From: Apostichopus japonicus
Taxonomy: Eukaryota; Echinodermata; Holothuroidea; Aspidochirotida; Stichopodidae
Direction: 5' to 3'
DNA length: 60,000 nucleotides
Assembly: GCF_037975245.1 (NCBI RefSeq)
Contig: NC_092564.1
Span: 8,159,984-8,219,983, forward strand
Under the pieces are notes generated by a model. It saw nothing but the letters and a program-made list of their open reading frames with translations, ran no database searches and was not told where the DNA came from. The position numbers and the translations under genes are program-made. Of the stretch, positions 27,401 to 34,540 are shown in pieces. Numbering within the stretch: the stretch's first letter is position 1; the number at the start of each line of letters is the position of its first letter.

Positions 27401-30400
27401 GGTTTGACACAAAATGTTAGTCTTGAGAGAATGTCCATATCCTGTCACCTGCCAAGTATTAAATGATGGTAGAGTTGAAAGTAAAAAAAAACAGAAGATT
27501 CTTCGTAGCTTGATGGAACGGGAGATTGGCGAAGGGCAAAAAATGAAGAACGTAACAACTTTGAACATATAAAATGCTTCTGAGAAGAAGGGAAGGGGGG
27601 CAGGATGGGTATATGAGGGGTCTGATATGTGGAACCATGTAGCAGATGCAATTGCGTAATGTTTTTCATAGGTAAACACAATTCAGTCATGCAGTCAATT
27701 CACATTGAATTCCCATTAAAATCCTAACTTTTTCTTTAAATCCACAAACAGATCAAAAGTGAAAAAGTTGAAGTCAAAGCTAAAAGTAGAATTGGATCCC
27801 TAGACAATGCCAGCCATACCCCTGGGGGAGGAAAAGTAAAGGTAAGTGCAGGTGTCAGGGGAAGGGGTGGGGGGTGGTTATGGTAGGAGGAGGGGAGAAC
27901 TGGTCATGTAGCTCCTATTGGTATAAGTGAAAGATGATTGACTGTGCAAGACATTGCTTTCTATATCTTTATTGTGTTTATCACAAGAAACATATAATTG
28001 ATAGAACTTGTTTCATTTTATAATTTCAATCTTTCCTTTCTCATGCTTTCAATATCATCCATGTAAATAGCCTCCCCCACCCCCCCCCCCGGGTGTGACA
28101 CCACCTGACTGTCAGGAGTTCTCTTTTATGGATCACATGACATATGAATCTTTTCAAACCATTTATATTAAGCAGTAGCCAAACACAACCTATCACTTAA
28201 CTTCCTTTTTTATCTATACCATCAGATCAAATCTGAGAAAGTTGAGTTTGGCAAGAAAGCACAGAGCAAGGTTGGTTCCATGGATAATGTTCAACATACC
28301 CCGAGAGGTGGGGATGTCAAGGTGAGAGGTGTATTTTATTCCCTTGTAATTCAGTTGTTTTTAGATGATAGTTACAAATATTTCATTCCATAAATTAATA
28401 CAATAAGGCTTATATTTTAATTATTAAACTCCTTCGCTTTGTACCCGTGTGAAATTAGTCTAGTTGTAACTACATTAAGTGGTAACTGGTAGAAGTTACA
28501 ATGTCTCAATCACTAAACTGGGTATTGAAATGCAGTCTGCATCAATAAAATTTATCTTTAGTCCCTTCTTTTATCATTTTAGTTAGCAGAGAATGGGTGT
28601 GTAAAACTGAGTTTCTAGGCCAACTTCTCTGAACCTCTGTCAACAGAGGATGGGTATAAAACTGAGGCACTAGGCCAACATGTGCTATACCTGGACCTCT
28701 GTCAATAAAGTATGGGTCTGTAAAACTGAGGCATTGTAGGCTGAATGCTTCTTCACCATTATTCTACTTTGAAATCCAATCTCAGACCCAAACATGAAAA
28801 TATCATTAAAGGGATCTTTCAGTGGCTGAAGTTGATTCTTTAAAAAAGTTGGCAGAAATTTCCCATTTAAGGTCATGACCACATCATCATAGCATTTGCC
28901 TTGCGAAGGTACAAAGTTTTTACATTTTTTAAATAGGTATTTAAGTGACGCAATATACTGATCGAAGTAGGTATGCTATTATTTCAATAAGTGCTGCTTA
29001 AACTTGGTACGTCATGCATTAATTCAGGTTCCTGTATTTAGCTTTCACTTTGTACTATTTTCCACTTTGTACATTTCCACTTTAATTTAACTTGAATTAC
29101 CTCACCCCCTGAAGATATTAGATGTCCATGTGAACTTCGGTAGAGAAGCCAAGAGTAAAATCAAGTCTTTGGAAAATGCTACCTATAAACCACAAGGTGG
29201 CAACGTGAAGGTAAAACATTGACGGCAGCACATACTTCACTCAGCACATTCTTTTCATCTTTTGAACATTTTCCGTCCGTCTGTCAAATTCCTTTCTTTT
29301 GCTGCTGATGTTCATTTGATGTGCTCTGTAAGTGTGTTTACATCTTTAAGAAGCTGTCTGAGGTGTTGGGATTTGCTTTAAAGTTAAAAAATTCTTTATT
29401 GAGTATGATTTTGTGTTTTTATTGTGTTAAAGTTAGAGATGCAAGCCAGCCTAAATAATCAGTATTAGTCAGCATAAGTCACTATCTGTATGGGGTCCTC
29501 GTCTGACAGATGAGACACACATGTCTGGCCCGCAAAGTTAAGGACTCAACAATGTCTGTCCCAAGGATTTAATATATTCCTTTTTGCTCCTCTGTAAAAT
29601 TAAATGTTATGATGTCGCTGCTTTGAAAATGTTATAATTAAAAATTCCTTTTGTTTTGCAATTTTAAATTTATGTTTGATATCCTAATATTGGTTGACAT
29701 TACAAACTTTGTCCTTTTTGAAGAGCATTGTTCATTCAAATTAATGCTTTAGATCAATCAATCAGTCCATGAATTAGTTCTTTTTTTAAAAACTTGATGG
29801 AAAGGTTTAATCGCTTTATTTCTTCCACTTTTTACGCAATATAAAACATGATTCGATGATGTATTTCATAGAATAATGAAGAAAAAAGGAAAGAAAGAGT
29901 TGATTTCAACTTTATTAGATGGAGAGAATTTGGCAGATTTATGGCTTATTTCATTTCTTTTATTGTACTCTTTGGTAATATCATATTGTTTGTGTGATCT
30001 TACACTTACCTTACAGGTGTTTACGTTGTACTTTCAATATCATGTGTTGTGTCTGTTGTGTTTCTGGTATTAATTGCCAATTCATTCTGTTACTAACAAG
30101 TTGTTCTTTAACAGTCCATCTTCTTTTAACATTTAAGACTACATTTTTCACAAGTGAGGGAAAAATGGGACACATGTGTAACTTACTTGCGTGGGGTCAG
30201 TGATATTTCATAATGAATCGGCTAGATTTTGTGAATACCGTGAACTGTCACCTTTTGGCTTCTAAATGTTTCAGATTGAAACAGAAAGAGACAGTAGATT
30301 TAACATCTTCTTTTTAAATTAATCAAACTTAGTATGCTGATTGCCTTGATCTTCCAGATCATTTTCATATATAACAGCTCACAACTTAATGACTTAATTA

Positions 30401-33400
30401 GAGAAAATGTTTCAAGGTGGCAGGTAAATACTCTTACAAGTTTGGGTATGGTAGGACTAGGGGGAGGGGGTGGGGGGAAGGGTGGTTAAGCACCTGACAA
30501 TTATCAAATATCAAGCTCCTTTTCTATTGCAACTTCAACTGACAGCACATTGTAGTGTGTATTACTGCTCAACACAGACTGGTACCAAGGGTCTATTTAC
30601 TATGGATCACCTGCTGAGCTGGTATTAGGGATCTGTTGTTCACATCGGTTCACCTACTGTGTACCACTGCCGGGTACCACTGCTGGGTACAGATCATTGG
30701 TACAAGAGATCTCTGGTTTAAATTGGATCACTTATTGTGTACTACTCATGGGTACCACTGCCAATTAAGTACCACTGCTGAACACAGCTCATTGGTACTA
30801 GGGATCTCTTGTTCACATTGGGTCACCTACTGTGTACCAATGTCGAGTACCACGGCTGGGTACAGATCATTGGTACAAGAGATCTCTGGTTAAATTCGAT
30901 CACTTATTGTGTACTGCTCATGAGTACCACTGCGGAGTCTCATTGGAACAAGGGTTGTCTGGTTTATGTTGGATCACTTATTAGGTACCACCGATGGAAA
31001 AGTGGCTGGTACAAAGGGTCTGACATTTTAGTTAGATTAAATATGCTGTTATGCAACATACCAAACAGGTCTGTATTGCTGCGGAAACCAATAGAAGAAT
31101 AAGGGTGTTTGAATTCTACATTAAATTGCTGCCTCATAGCACCACTGATTAGTTTTCCAGAAGTTAGTAATGCATATTTCATCTCGGCTGATATTTCTTT
31201 CTGATTTTCATTCTGCAGATAGAGAGTCATAAAGTAGACTTTAAAGAGAAAGCTGCGCCAAAAATTGGATCTCTAGATAACGCTGATCATAAACCAGGTG
31301 GAGGCAACGTGGAAATATTAGATGAAAAACTGGAATTTAGAGATAAAGCTTCTCCGAAGGTAATTGTATATAATAATATTTATTCAAATGATTTCACTCA
31401 GAGGTCAGGATAATGTCAATGGATATATTGAGCAGTATAACAAATTTTAATCTCTTTTCCAATAACTAATCACTTGATTGGACAAGTAAATTATTCAAAT
31501 AAAGTACTATGTTTTAATGGGTGTTCAATTTGCAGGGTAGAGATTGTGGTTGAAAACTTGTAGAAGTTTGGAGTCAAAGGTGGTAAAGTGTAATGAAGTT
31601 TGGGATACGTAGAATATCAGAATTAGTCAATATTTGTTGAAGGAGTTTGGTATGATATGAGGTGACTGTTTTCAGGTGTGATGGTTTGTTATGAGGTAAC
31701 TGATTTTAGGTATGATGGTTTGTTATGAGGTAACTGGTTGGAGGTGTGATGGTTTGTTATGAGGTAACTGATTTGAGGTGTGATGGTATGTTATGAGGTA
31801 ACTGGTTGGAGGTGTGATGGTTTGTTATGAGGTAACTGTTTGTAAGTGTGATGGTTTGTTATGAAGTAACTGTTTTCAGGTGTGATGGTTTGTTAGAAGG
31901 TAACTGTTTTCAGGTGTGATGGTTTGTTATGAGGTAACTGATTTTAGGTATGATGGTTTGTTATGAGGTAACTGGATGGAGGTGTGATGGTTTGTTATGA
32001 GGTAACTGTAAGTGTGATGGTTTGTTATGAGGTAACTGATTGGAGGTGTGATGGTTTGTTATGAGGTAACTGTTTGGAGGTGTGATAGTTTGCTATGAAG
32101 TAACTGTTTGGAGGTGTGATGGTTGTTATGAGGTAACTGATTGGAGGTGTGCTGGTTTGTTATGAGGTAACTGTTTGGAGGTGTGATAGTTTGCTATGAA
32201 GTAACTGTTTGGAGGTGTGATGGTTGTTATGAGGTAACTGATTGGAGTTGTGATGGTTTGTTATGAGGTTACTGATTGGAGGTGTGATGGTTTGTTATGA
32301 GGTAACTGATTGGAGGTGTGATGACTTGTTATGAAGTAACTGTTTGGTGGTGTGATGGTTTGTTATAAGGTAACTGGTTAAAGGGATAGTATAATCTGAG
32401 GTAATTTCTTGGAGGGATGCATGATATGATCTGAGGTAACTTTTCATGTTAAAATATTTCCAAGAATCTTACCACATGTGTGTGCGTGTTACTCTTTCTA
32501 ATGTCGATGTTTTGATCTCCCTAGTGTACATCACTGGTGTGTTTCTACCTATGCAACTGTTTAAAATTATCTATACCCATAGCACTTTTGCATAAAAGAA
32601 CAATAATATAATACTTGTGGATATGGTGATATTATTTTTGCAGATTGGGTCTCTGAACAATAACAATGGCGAGATGGAGCAAACCATAGAAGAGGTAAAC
32701 ATTCCTTAACTGGTATTCAATCATTTTATTTGGGGGGGGGGGGGTGTACCAGAAAGAGAAACACATGTAAAATGCAATGGAATTGCAGCATACAATTGAC
32801 AAAAGAAAGATTTGGTCTTCACAGAGAAAATTGTCAATAAATAGTATCACAGGAAAGATATTGTGTAGTTGTAGGAAGAAGGGGGTTGGGGGGGGGAGTC
32901 AGGGTAGGCAGAAACACAAAGTAGTGAGCTCTCCCACTCAGCTAGAACATTTTCTTATGAAACAGGCAGACTTTCCGCTAATTCATTGAATTAGTGTTGT
33001 GACACTAATGTACACAACTAACAGTAGATTTGTGTCGATGTGTTAAGCTGGGGAGAAAGTTAGTCGCAGTCACAACCAGGTGCTTACATGAATGACTTAT
33101 TGAGTTATTGGGTGTGAAGATTCGTGCACAAAGAAACGTCTCATGCCGGTAATCTGACCTAGTTTTAAATGAGGTGTAACAGAAGTGTTAGACACCACCA
33201 TCGATCCCAGAAAATACACCAACAGATTGCTACCGTCGGTAATTAGACACTAGTGTACAGTCAATACATAAAGCTACGGTCAATACCCACAACACAGTGT
33301 GCATAGCAGCGATGGACATCTCAGGGCTACATAAGAGATAACAAGGTATCACATTTCATTACTGTCTGCATTTTGTAGCGACAAGAAGAAAACGTCATTT

Positions 33401-34540
33401 GCAAGCAATAGAAAGTTAACTTTTTCAGAGCGCGGCATCTCAATGTCTTTAAAACTGAATATCATCATTTTGGTAACTTGAGCAAGTCTGTGTGATGACA
33501 GGTTGACGTTCCGTCAGTGGACGACATGATATGAATGCGCCAATGAAAATTCACCCGAGACCAGCTGTTTGGCAGACTGATAATAATTTGTTCAGTGAAG
33601 CCATATAAGGCTATTTTGAGGACCTTAGCCAATGATGGGTGTATACTATTCAAAGCTTACCAGTTCTTCCTTCTCTGAGCTGTGTAGCTTTACAAGCTAA
33701 GATATATTCACAGCTGCTGTGATCATTGCGTCCTTCAAGGATCCTTGGTTGAGGATGTTTAAAAAATTAAAAGGAAAGGAAAATCAAGTCTATGTAACCC
33801 TAACTTGTTAAGAACAAGAAAAACAAGTTAATTTTTTCAAACAGGTGATGGAATGCTTTTTCGTAATAATCTGTAAATGATCAAACACCTTCACTGGGTA
33901 TGTTGTGTTGTTTTATCCACTAAAGAGCCTGTGTAAGAGAATGTATAAAAGTAAGAGGGCCTGACGTTTCTATCCTAGCAGGATATTCTTCAGAGGCTGT
34001 TTACTTCTTCAGAGACTGTTAACTTGTTTAGAAAAAGAAAAAAGAGTTAATTTTTCTCAAACAGGTGATGGAATGCTTTGTCGTAATAATCTGTAAATGA
34101 TCAAACACCTTCACTGGGTATGTTGTGTTGTTTTATCCACTAAAGAGCCTGTGTAAGAGAATGTATAAAAGTAAGAGGGCCTGACGTTTCGATCCTAGCA
34201 GGATATTCTTCAGAGGCTGTTTACTTCTTCAGAGACTGTTAACTTGTTTAGAAAAAGAAAAAAGAGTTAATTTTTCTCAAACAGGTGATGGAATGCTTTT
34301 TTCTTAATAATCTGTAAATGATCAAATACACTGGGTGTGTGTTGTGTTGTTTTACATCATTGATGAACAAGTTGATGTTGTGTTTGGATATGTTGGAAAT
34401 TAGACGACAATTTAATACTATTTCCAGCTTTTGTCATTTCGACTGTGTTTTATACTTTCATCTTTCTTACTTCCTAGGTAAATGAAGAAGATGAGAATTG
34501 TGAGGCAGCTGGTGAAGTAGAGACAGGAGCAACCTCCTGA
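5739..34540 (+). CDS. Tau/MAP2/MAP4-family microtubule-associated protein (13 exons seen, 5' end missing)
   Basis: Spliced coding region read by eye: 5739-6451, 9929-10091, 10977-11089, 12136-12234, 19738-19833, 23184-23279, 27074-27163, 27752-27841, 28226-28321, 29115-29210, 31219-31359, 32644-32694, 34478-34540. Every join has GT/AG and keeps frame, giving 634 residues and a TGA stop. Residues 1-237 are an acidic then Pro/Ser/Lys-rich projection region; about 245-614 hold tandem tau-type repeats of 30-33 residues (K-I-G-S, then P-G-G-G); 615-634 are acidic. Known for the family: the repeats bind and stabilise microtubules in the cytoplasm, and the KxGS serine is phosphorylated by MARK-type kinases to release the protein. 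Invertebrates usually have a single gene ancestral to tau, MAP2 and MAP4, so no vertebrate symbol is given. The exon at 5739 enters two bases into a codon, so at least one upstream coding exon is missing. The repeat number (9-11) is well above that of vertebrate tau (3-4). Confidence 0.93.
8225..8320. repeat. Dispersed repeat patch (copy also at 25838-25920)
   Basis: Both places share the sequence of motifs gcttcctgtgc, agcatttaattctc, gtttata and gagcaaaa followed by catatg. The identity runs over about 80 bases, in the same orientation. Family and boundaries are not clear. Confidence 0.5.
9167..9336. repeat. Fold-back (inverted-repeat) element
   Basis: The left arm 9167-9204 (ggggttaatcaacggtctag...) is the near-perfect reverse complement of the right arm 9303-9336 (...ctagaccgttgattaacccc). 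A further inverted pair lies inside (attaatgcac / gtgcattaat), and the centre gtgcacgagggcggagcccg is itself partly palindromic and CpG-rich. The whole could fold into one long hairpin. It looks like a non-autonomous fold-back or MITE-type element. Confidence 0.8.
9440..9475. repeat. Solo arm related to the fold-back element
   Basis: ccgtgcgttactcacaggat resembles the inner end of the left arm of the 9167-9336 element (gtgcgtttaatactcacaggattaa), about 100 bases after its right end. It suggests a second, partial or rearranged copy. Confidence 0.5.
9929..10091 (+). CDS. Tau-like exon 2: degenerate leading repeat
   Basis: Acceptor ttctcag and donor G|gtaaga. The 54 codons start with a Thr-rich stretch, then SPGYKPGGGKVRIM, which has the PGGGK turn but no KxGS core, then a Lys/Ser-rich linker. 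It looks like a decayed or half repeat joining the Pro-rich region to the repeat array. It enters in phase 0 and leaves with one base over; this base joins GT of the next exon to make Gly. Confidence 0.88.
10255..10400 (+). repeat. Dispersed repeat, second copy of the 839-1020 family
   Basis: Shares the AGGTCA-TTTG-AGGTCG motif and the later gaacttcatactttgatg segment with the patch at 839-1020, in the same order and orientation. It lies in the intron between tau-like exons 2 and 3. Confidence 0.5.
10977..11089 (+). CDS. Tau-like exon 3: SP-rich linker and repeat 1
   Basis: Acceptor cttccag, donor AAT|gtaagc. It encodes a Ser/Pro/Lys linker (TESPRNKKEPVVSPRS) and the first complete repeat, QSKIGSMANVKHSPRGGN. 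The turn is PRGG rather than PGGG. The exon ends in phase 0, and all following joins are phase 0. Confidence 0.9.
12136..12234 (+). CDS. Tau-like exon 4: repeat 2
   Basis: Acceptor ttcttag, donor AAG|gtgaga, 33 codons. VKIFEEKKDYSKV leads into SSKIGSKEKAHHKPGGGNVK, a clear tau-type repeat with KIGS and PGGG. The exon is phase 0 at both ends, so skipping it would keep the frame. Confidence 0.93.
12595..13070. repeat. Minisatellite, about 23-bp unit
   Basis: About 20 imperfect copies of a unit like aagacgacacaagactgttt stand head to tail. Variants include gaagacacaag, aagacaacaca and cattaaaag. The array lies about 360 bases after tau-like exon 4. The units diverge by a few bases each, so the array is not freshly amplified. 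Confidence 0.9.
14009..14305 (+). repeat. tRNA-derived SINE (family C)
   Basis: A tRNA-like head has an A-box-like tggacgagttgatagagg and a clear B box, ggttcgatcccggcc. A body of about 200 bases follows, ending in an ATT-rich tail (gattattattagtattg). The tRNA fold is not complete enough for a working tRNA gene. Confidence 0.65.
14310..14440 (+). repeat. Dispersed element D (palindrome GATCCTAGCAGGATC), truncated copy
   Basis: Contains gacgtttcgatcctagcagg atcttcttcaa and then gacaagtaacagtaacagaa ggga, as in the longer copies at 23598-23944 and 59403-59733. It abuts the tail of the SINE at 14009-14305. Confidence 0.75.
17760..18575. repeat. Degenerate tandem array of about 60-bp units, split by a MITE
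   Basis: Units recur with the pattern tgaccat...gctgtatc...catgaaaatgga (for example at 17775, 17815, 17890, 17970, 18015, 18500 and 18535). They are too diverged for a strict period. The MITE at 18086-18457 interrupts the series, since the pattern resumes at about 18475 after it. Confidence 0.5.
18086..18457 (-). mobile_element. TTAA-flanked MITE, family E, copy 1
   Basis: Starts with TTAAAGGCATTGAAG and ends in caccttttaa. The interior (aaaaagttaactttccgttg, cagacagtacagtaatgaaa, atcgatggtggtgtctaac) is the reverse complement of the copy at 46996-47345. It has no coding capacity and so should be non-autonomous. The right terminal repeat is eroded in this copy. Confidence 0.75.
18570..18770 (+). 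repeat. Possible eroded SINE body
   Basis: The segment aaatgggggacctgtgaagt aag and the later tgaccagggg resemble the body of the SINE at 58436-58742 (aaaatggggacctgtgagtt and tgaccaggg). No tRNA-like head is left. The resemblance is partial. Confidence 0.35.
19337..19602 (-). repeat. tRNA-derived SINE (family A), copy 1
   Basis: Read on the minus strand it has an A box (gttagctcagtggttaac), a B box (ggttcgagtcattccc), a body of about 150 bases, and a tail that is a TACA run (tatgtatg on the plus strand at 19337-19377). Other copies lie at 20809-21042, 43917-44075 and 49553-49763. Confidence 0.85.
19738..19833 (+). CDS. Tau-like exon 5: repeat 3
   Basis: Acceptor tttcag, donor AAG|gtattc, 32 codons, phase 0/0. 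The core reads SSRIASLDNAQHTPGGGNVK. Ala replaces the Gly of KxGS, so RIAS is a variant kinase motif. It follows a 7.5-kb intron, the longest seen in this gene. Confidence 0.92.
19834..23183 (+). other. Intron between tau-like exons 5 and 6
   Basis: 3.35 kb. Apart from the SINE at 20809-21042 it holds ordinary AT-rich DNA. A duplicated pair of segments (around 21540-21600 and 21760-21830) shares agtttgaattttgc-like and gcacatgaata-like motifs. No exon is seen. Confidence 0.6.
20809..21042 (-). repeat. tRNA-derived SINE (family A), copy 2
   Basis: Same order of features as the copy at 19337-19602: tatgtatg tail, agatcctcatgcaagcagga actcg, tggacgacatacattaatct, then the B and A boxes in reverse. 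The B box is damaged (actcgtactcgggac), so this copy looks old. It lies 1.2 kb from copy 1 in the same orientation. Confidence 0.82.
23184..23279 (+). CDS. Tau-like exon 6: repeat 4
   Basis: Acceptor ttttccag, donor AAG|gtttgt, 32 codons, phase 0/0. The core is KSKIGSLENAAHTPKGGNVK. The turn is PKGG, so one glycine is replaced by lysine. Confidence 0.92.
23598..23944 (+). repeat. Dispersed element D (palindrome GATCCTAGCAGGATC), long copy
   Basis: Starts near gttagcaaactgcttatcca and runs through gacgtttcgatcctagcagg atcttcttcaa into a long purine-rich tract (ggagagaagaaagcaacagg). The same order occurs reversed at 59403-59733. The purine tract is open in both directions, which creates spurious Leu/Pro/Ser-rich frames. 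Confidence 0.85.
24360..24425 (+). repeat. SINE-type 3' tail remnant
   Basis: gcattgaaccctgggatgtt gcgctatttaagcaccgg is followed by a taa run (taataataataatat). Such gcgctatttaag plus ATA-repeat ends are typical of SINE tails. Only this end survives. Confidence 0.4.
25838..25920. repeat. Dispersed repeat patch, second copy
   Basis: Matches the patch at 8225-8320 in the order of its motifs (gcttcctgtgc, agcatttaattctc, gtttatagagcaaaa). It lies in the intron between tau-like exons 6 and 7. Confidence 0.5.
26262..26392. repeat. Tandem repeat, about 43-45-bp unit, three copies
   Basis: tctcacattagccctgtatt acc...tatcggcaaatg is repeated three times with a few differences. Confidence 0.88.
27074..27163 (+). 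CDS. Tau-like exon 7: repeat 5
   Basis: Acceptor gcaacag, donor AAG|gtaggt, 30 codons, phase 0/0. The core is KSRVGSLDNSWYTPGGGNVK. Trp and Tyr stand where most repeats have a small residue and His. The exon is two codons shorter than its neighbours except exon 8, with which it shares VKAKSR; the pair may be a recent duplication. Confidence 0.92.
27752..27841 (+). CDS. Tau-like exon 8: repeat 6
   Basis: Acceptor aaacag, donor AAG|gtaagt, 30 codons, phase 0/0. The core is KSRIGSLDNASHTPGGGKVK. It has the same length and the same VKAKSR segment as exon 7, and only 588 bases of intron separate them. Confidence 0.93.
28226..28321 (+). CDS. Tau-like exon 9: repeat 7
   Basis: Acceptor catcag, donor AAG|gtgaga, 32 codons, phase 0/0. 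The core is QSKVGSMDNVQHTPRGGDVK. The turn is PRGG, and Asp replaces the usual Asn after it. The KSEKVEF lead-in resembles that of the neighbouring repeats. Confidence 0.92.
28585..28740. repeat. Tandem repeat, about 60-bp unit, three copies
   Basis: The series agaggatgggt...taaaactgag...ctaggccaac...cctctgtcaa recurs at about 28590, 28645 and 28705 with small differences. It lies in the intron between tau-like exons 9 and 10. Confidence 0.7.
29115..29210 (+). CDS. Tau-like exon 10: repeat 8
   Basis: Acceptor cctgaag, donor AAG|gtaaaa, 32 codons, phase 0/0. The core is KSKIKSLENATYKPQGGNVK. The KxGS glycine is Lys (KIKS) and the turn is PQGG, making this the most diverged complete repeat. 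The pyrimidine tract before the acceptor is short (ctcaccccctgaag). Confidence 0.88.
29211..31218 (+). other. Intron between tau-like exons 10 and 11
   Basis: 2.0 kb. The first 1.3 kb is plain AT-rich DNA with a G-rich patch at 30460-30485. The rest holds a 173-bp tandem (30638-30985). No exon is seen. Confidence 0.65.
30638..30985. repeat. Tandem duplication, about 173-bp unit
   Basis: gttcacatcggttcacctac at 30638 and gttcacattgggtcacctac at 30811 start two copies that continue in parallel through tgggtacagatcattggtac and cttattgtgtact. Shorter gtaccactgc words repeat inside each unit. Confidence 0.85.
31219..31359 (+). CDS. Tau-like exon 11: repeat 9 and start of terminal repeat
   Basis: Acceptor ttctgcag, donor AAG|gtaatt, 47 codons, phase 0/0. 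Repeat 9 reads APKIGSLDNADHKPGGGN and is followed by VEILDEKLEFRDKASPK. That second part matches the lead-in of human tau R4 (VEVKSEKLDF), which supports orthology of the end of the array. The exon is longer than the others because it carries one repeat plus half of the next. Confidence 0.94.
31645..32410. repeat. Minisatellite, 34-bp unit, about 22 copies
   Basis: Head-to-tail units of ggtgtgatggtttgttatga followed by ggtaactgattgga. It fills most of the intron between tau-like exons 11 and 12. Many units are identical or differ by one to three bases, which suggests recent amplification or homogenisation. Confidence 0.95.
32644..32694 (+). CDS. Tau-like exon 12: end of terminal repeat
   Basis: Acceptor ttttgcag, donor GAG|gtaaac, 17 codons, phase 0/0. 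IGSLNNNNGEMEQTIEE completes the KIGS core begun in exon 11. An Asn run and acidic residues replace the PGGG turn. The exon sits about 230 bases after a 34-bp minisatellite. Confidence 0.82.
33114..33452 (+). mobile_element. TTAA-flanked MITE, family E, copy 2
   Basis: Shares aaagaaacgtctcatgccgg taatctgacctag, the atcgatcccag block and gaaagttaactttttcag with the copy at 46996-47345, in the same orientation. The right end caatgtctttaa is still recognisable; the left end is damaged. It lies in the last tau-like intron. Confidence 0.75.
33790..34330. repeat. Tandem array, 220-bp unit, built from element D
   Basis: acaggtgatggaatgctttt recurs at 33841, 34061 and 34281, exactly 220 bases apart. 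Each unit includes ctgacgtttc(g/t)atcctagcagg and a following attcttcag, the core of dispersed element D. A truncated element D was thus captured in a tandem duplication. Two full units differ at only a few bases. Confidence 0.9.
34478..34540 (+). CDS. Tau-like exon 13: acidic C-terminus and stop
   Basis: Acceptor ttcctag, then 20 codons and TGA at 34538-34540. It encodes VNEEDENCEAAGEVETGATS, a short acidic tail that contains the only cysteine in the visible protein. A short acidic C-terminal tail after the repeats is common in this family. Confidence 0.85.
   Translation, partial: VNEEDENCEAAGEVETGATS

Larger units (their letters stand above)
32695..34477 (+). other. Last tau-like intron
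   Basis: 1.8 kb holding a MITE (33114-33452) and a three-copy 220-bp tandem (33790-34330), besides two G runs near 32731 and 32881. No exon is seen. Confidence 0.7.

Noticed and set aside
29876-30203. Hydrophobic frames suggesting a membrane protein
   Set aside because: The Leu/Ile/Phe richness comes from T-rich intron sequence; the frames have no splice support and overlap one another.
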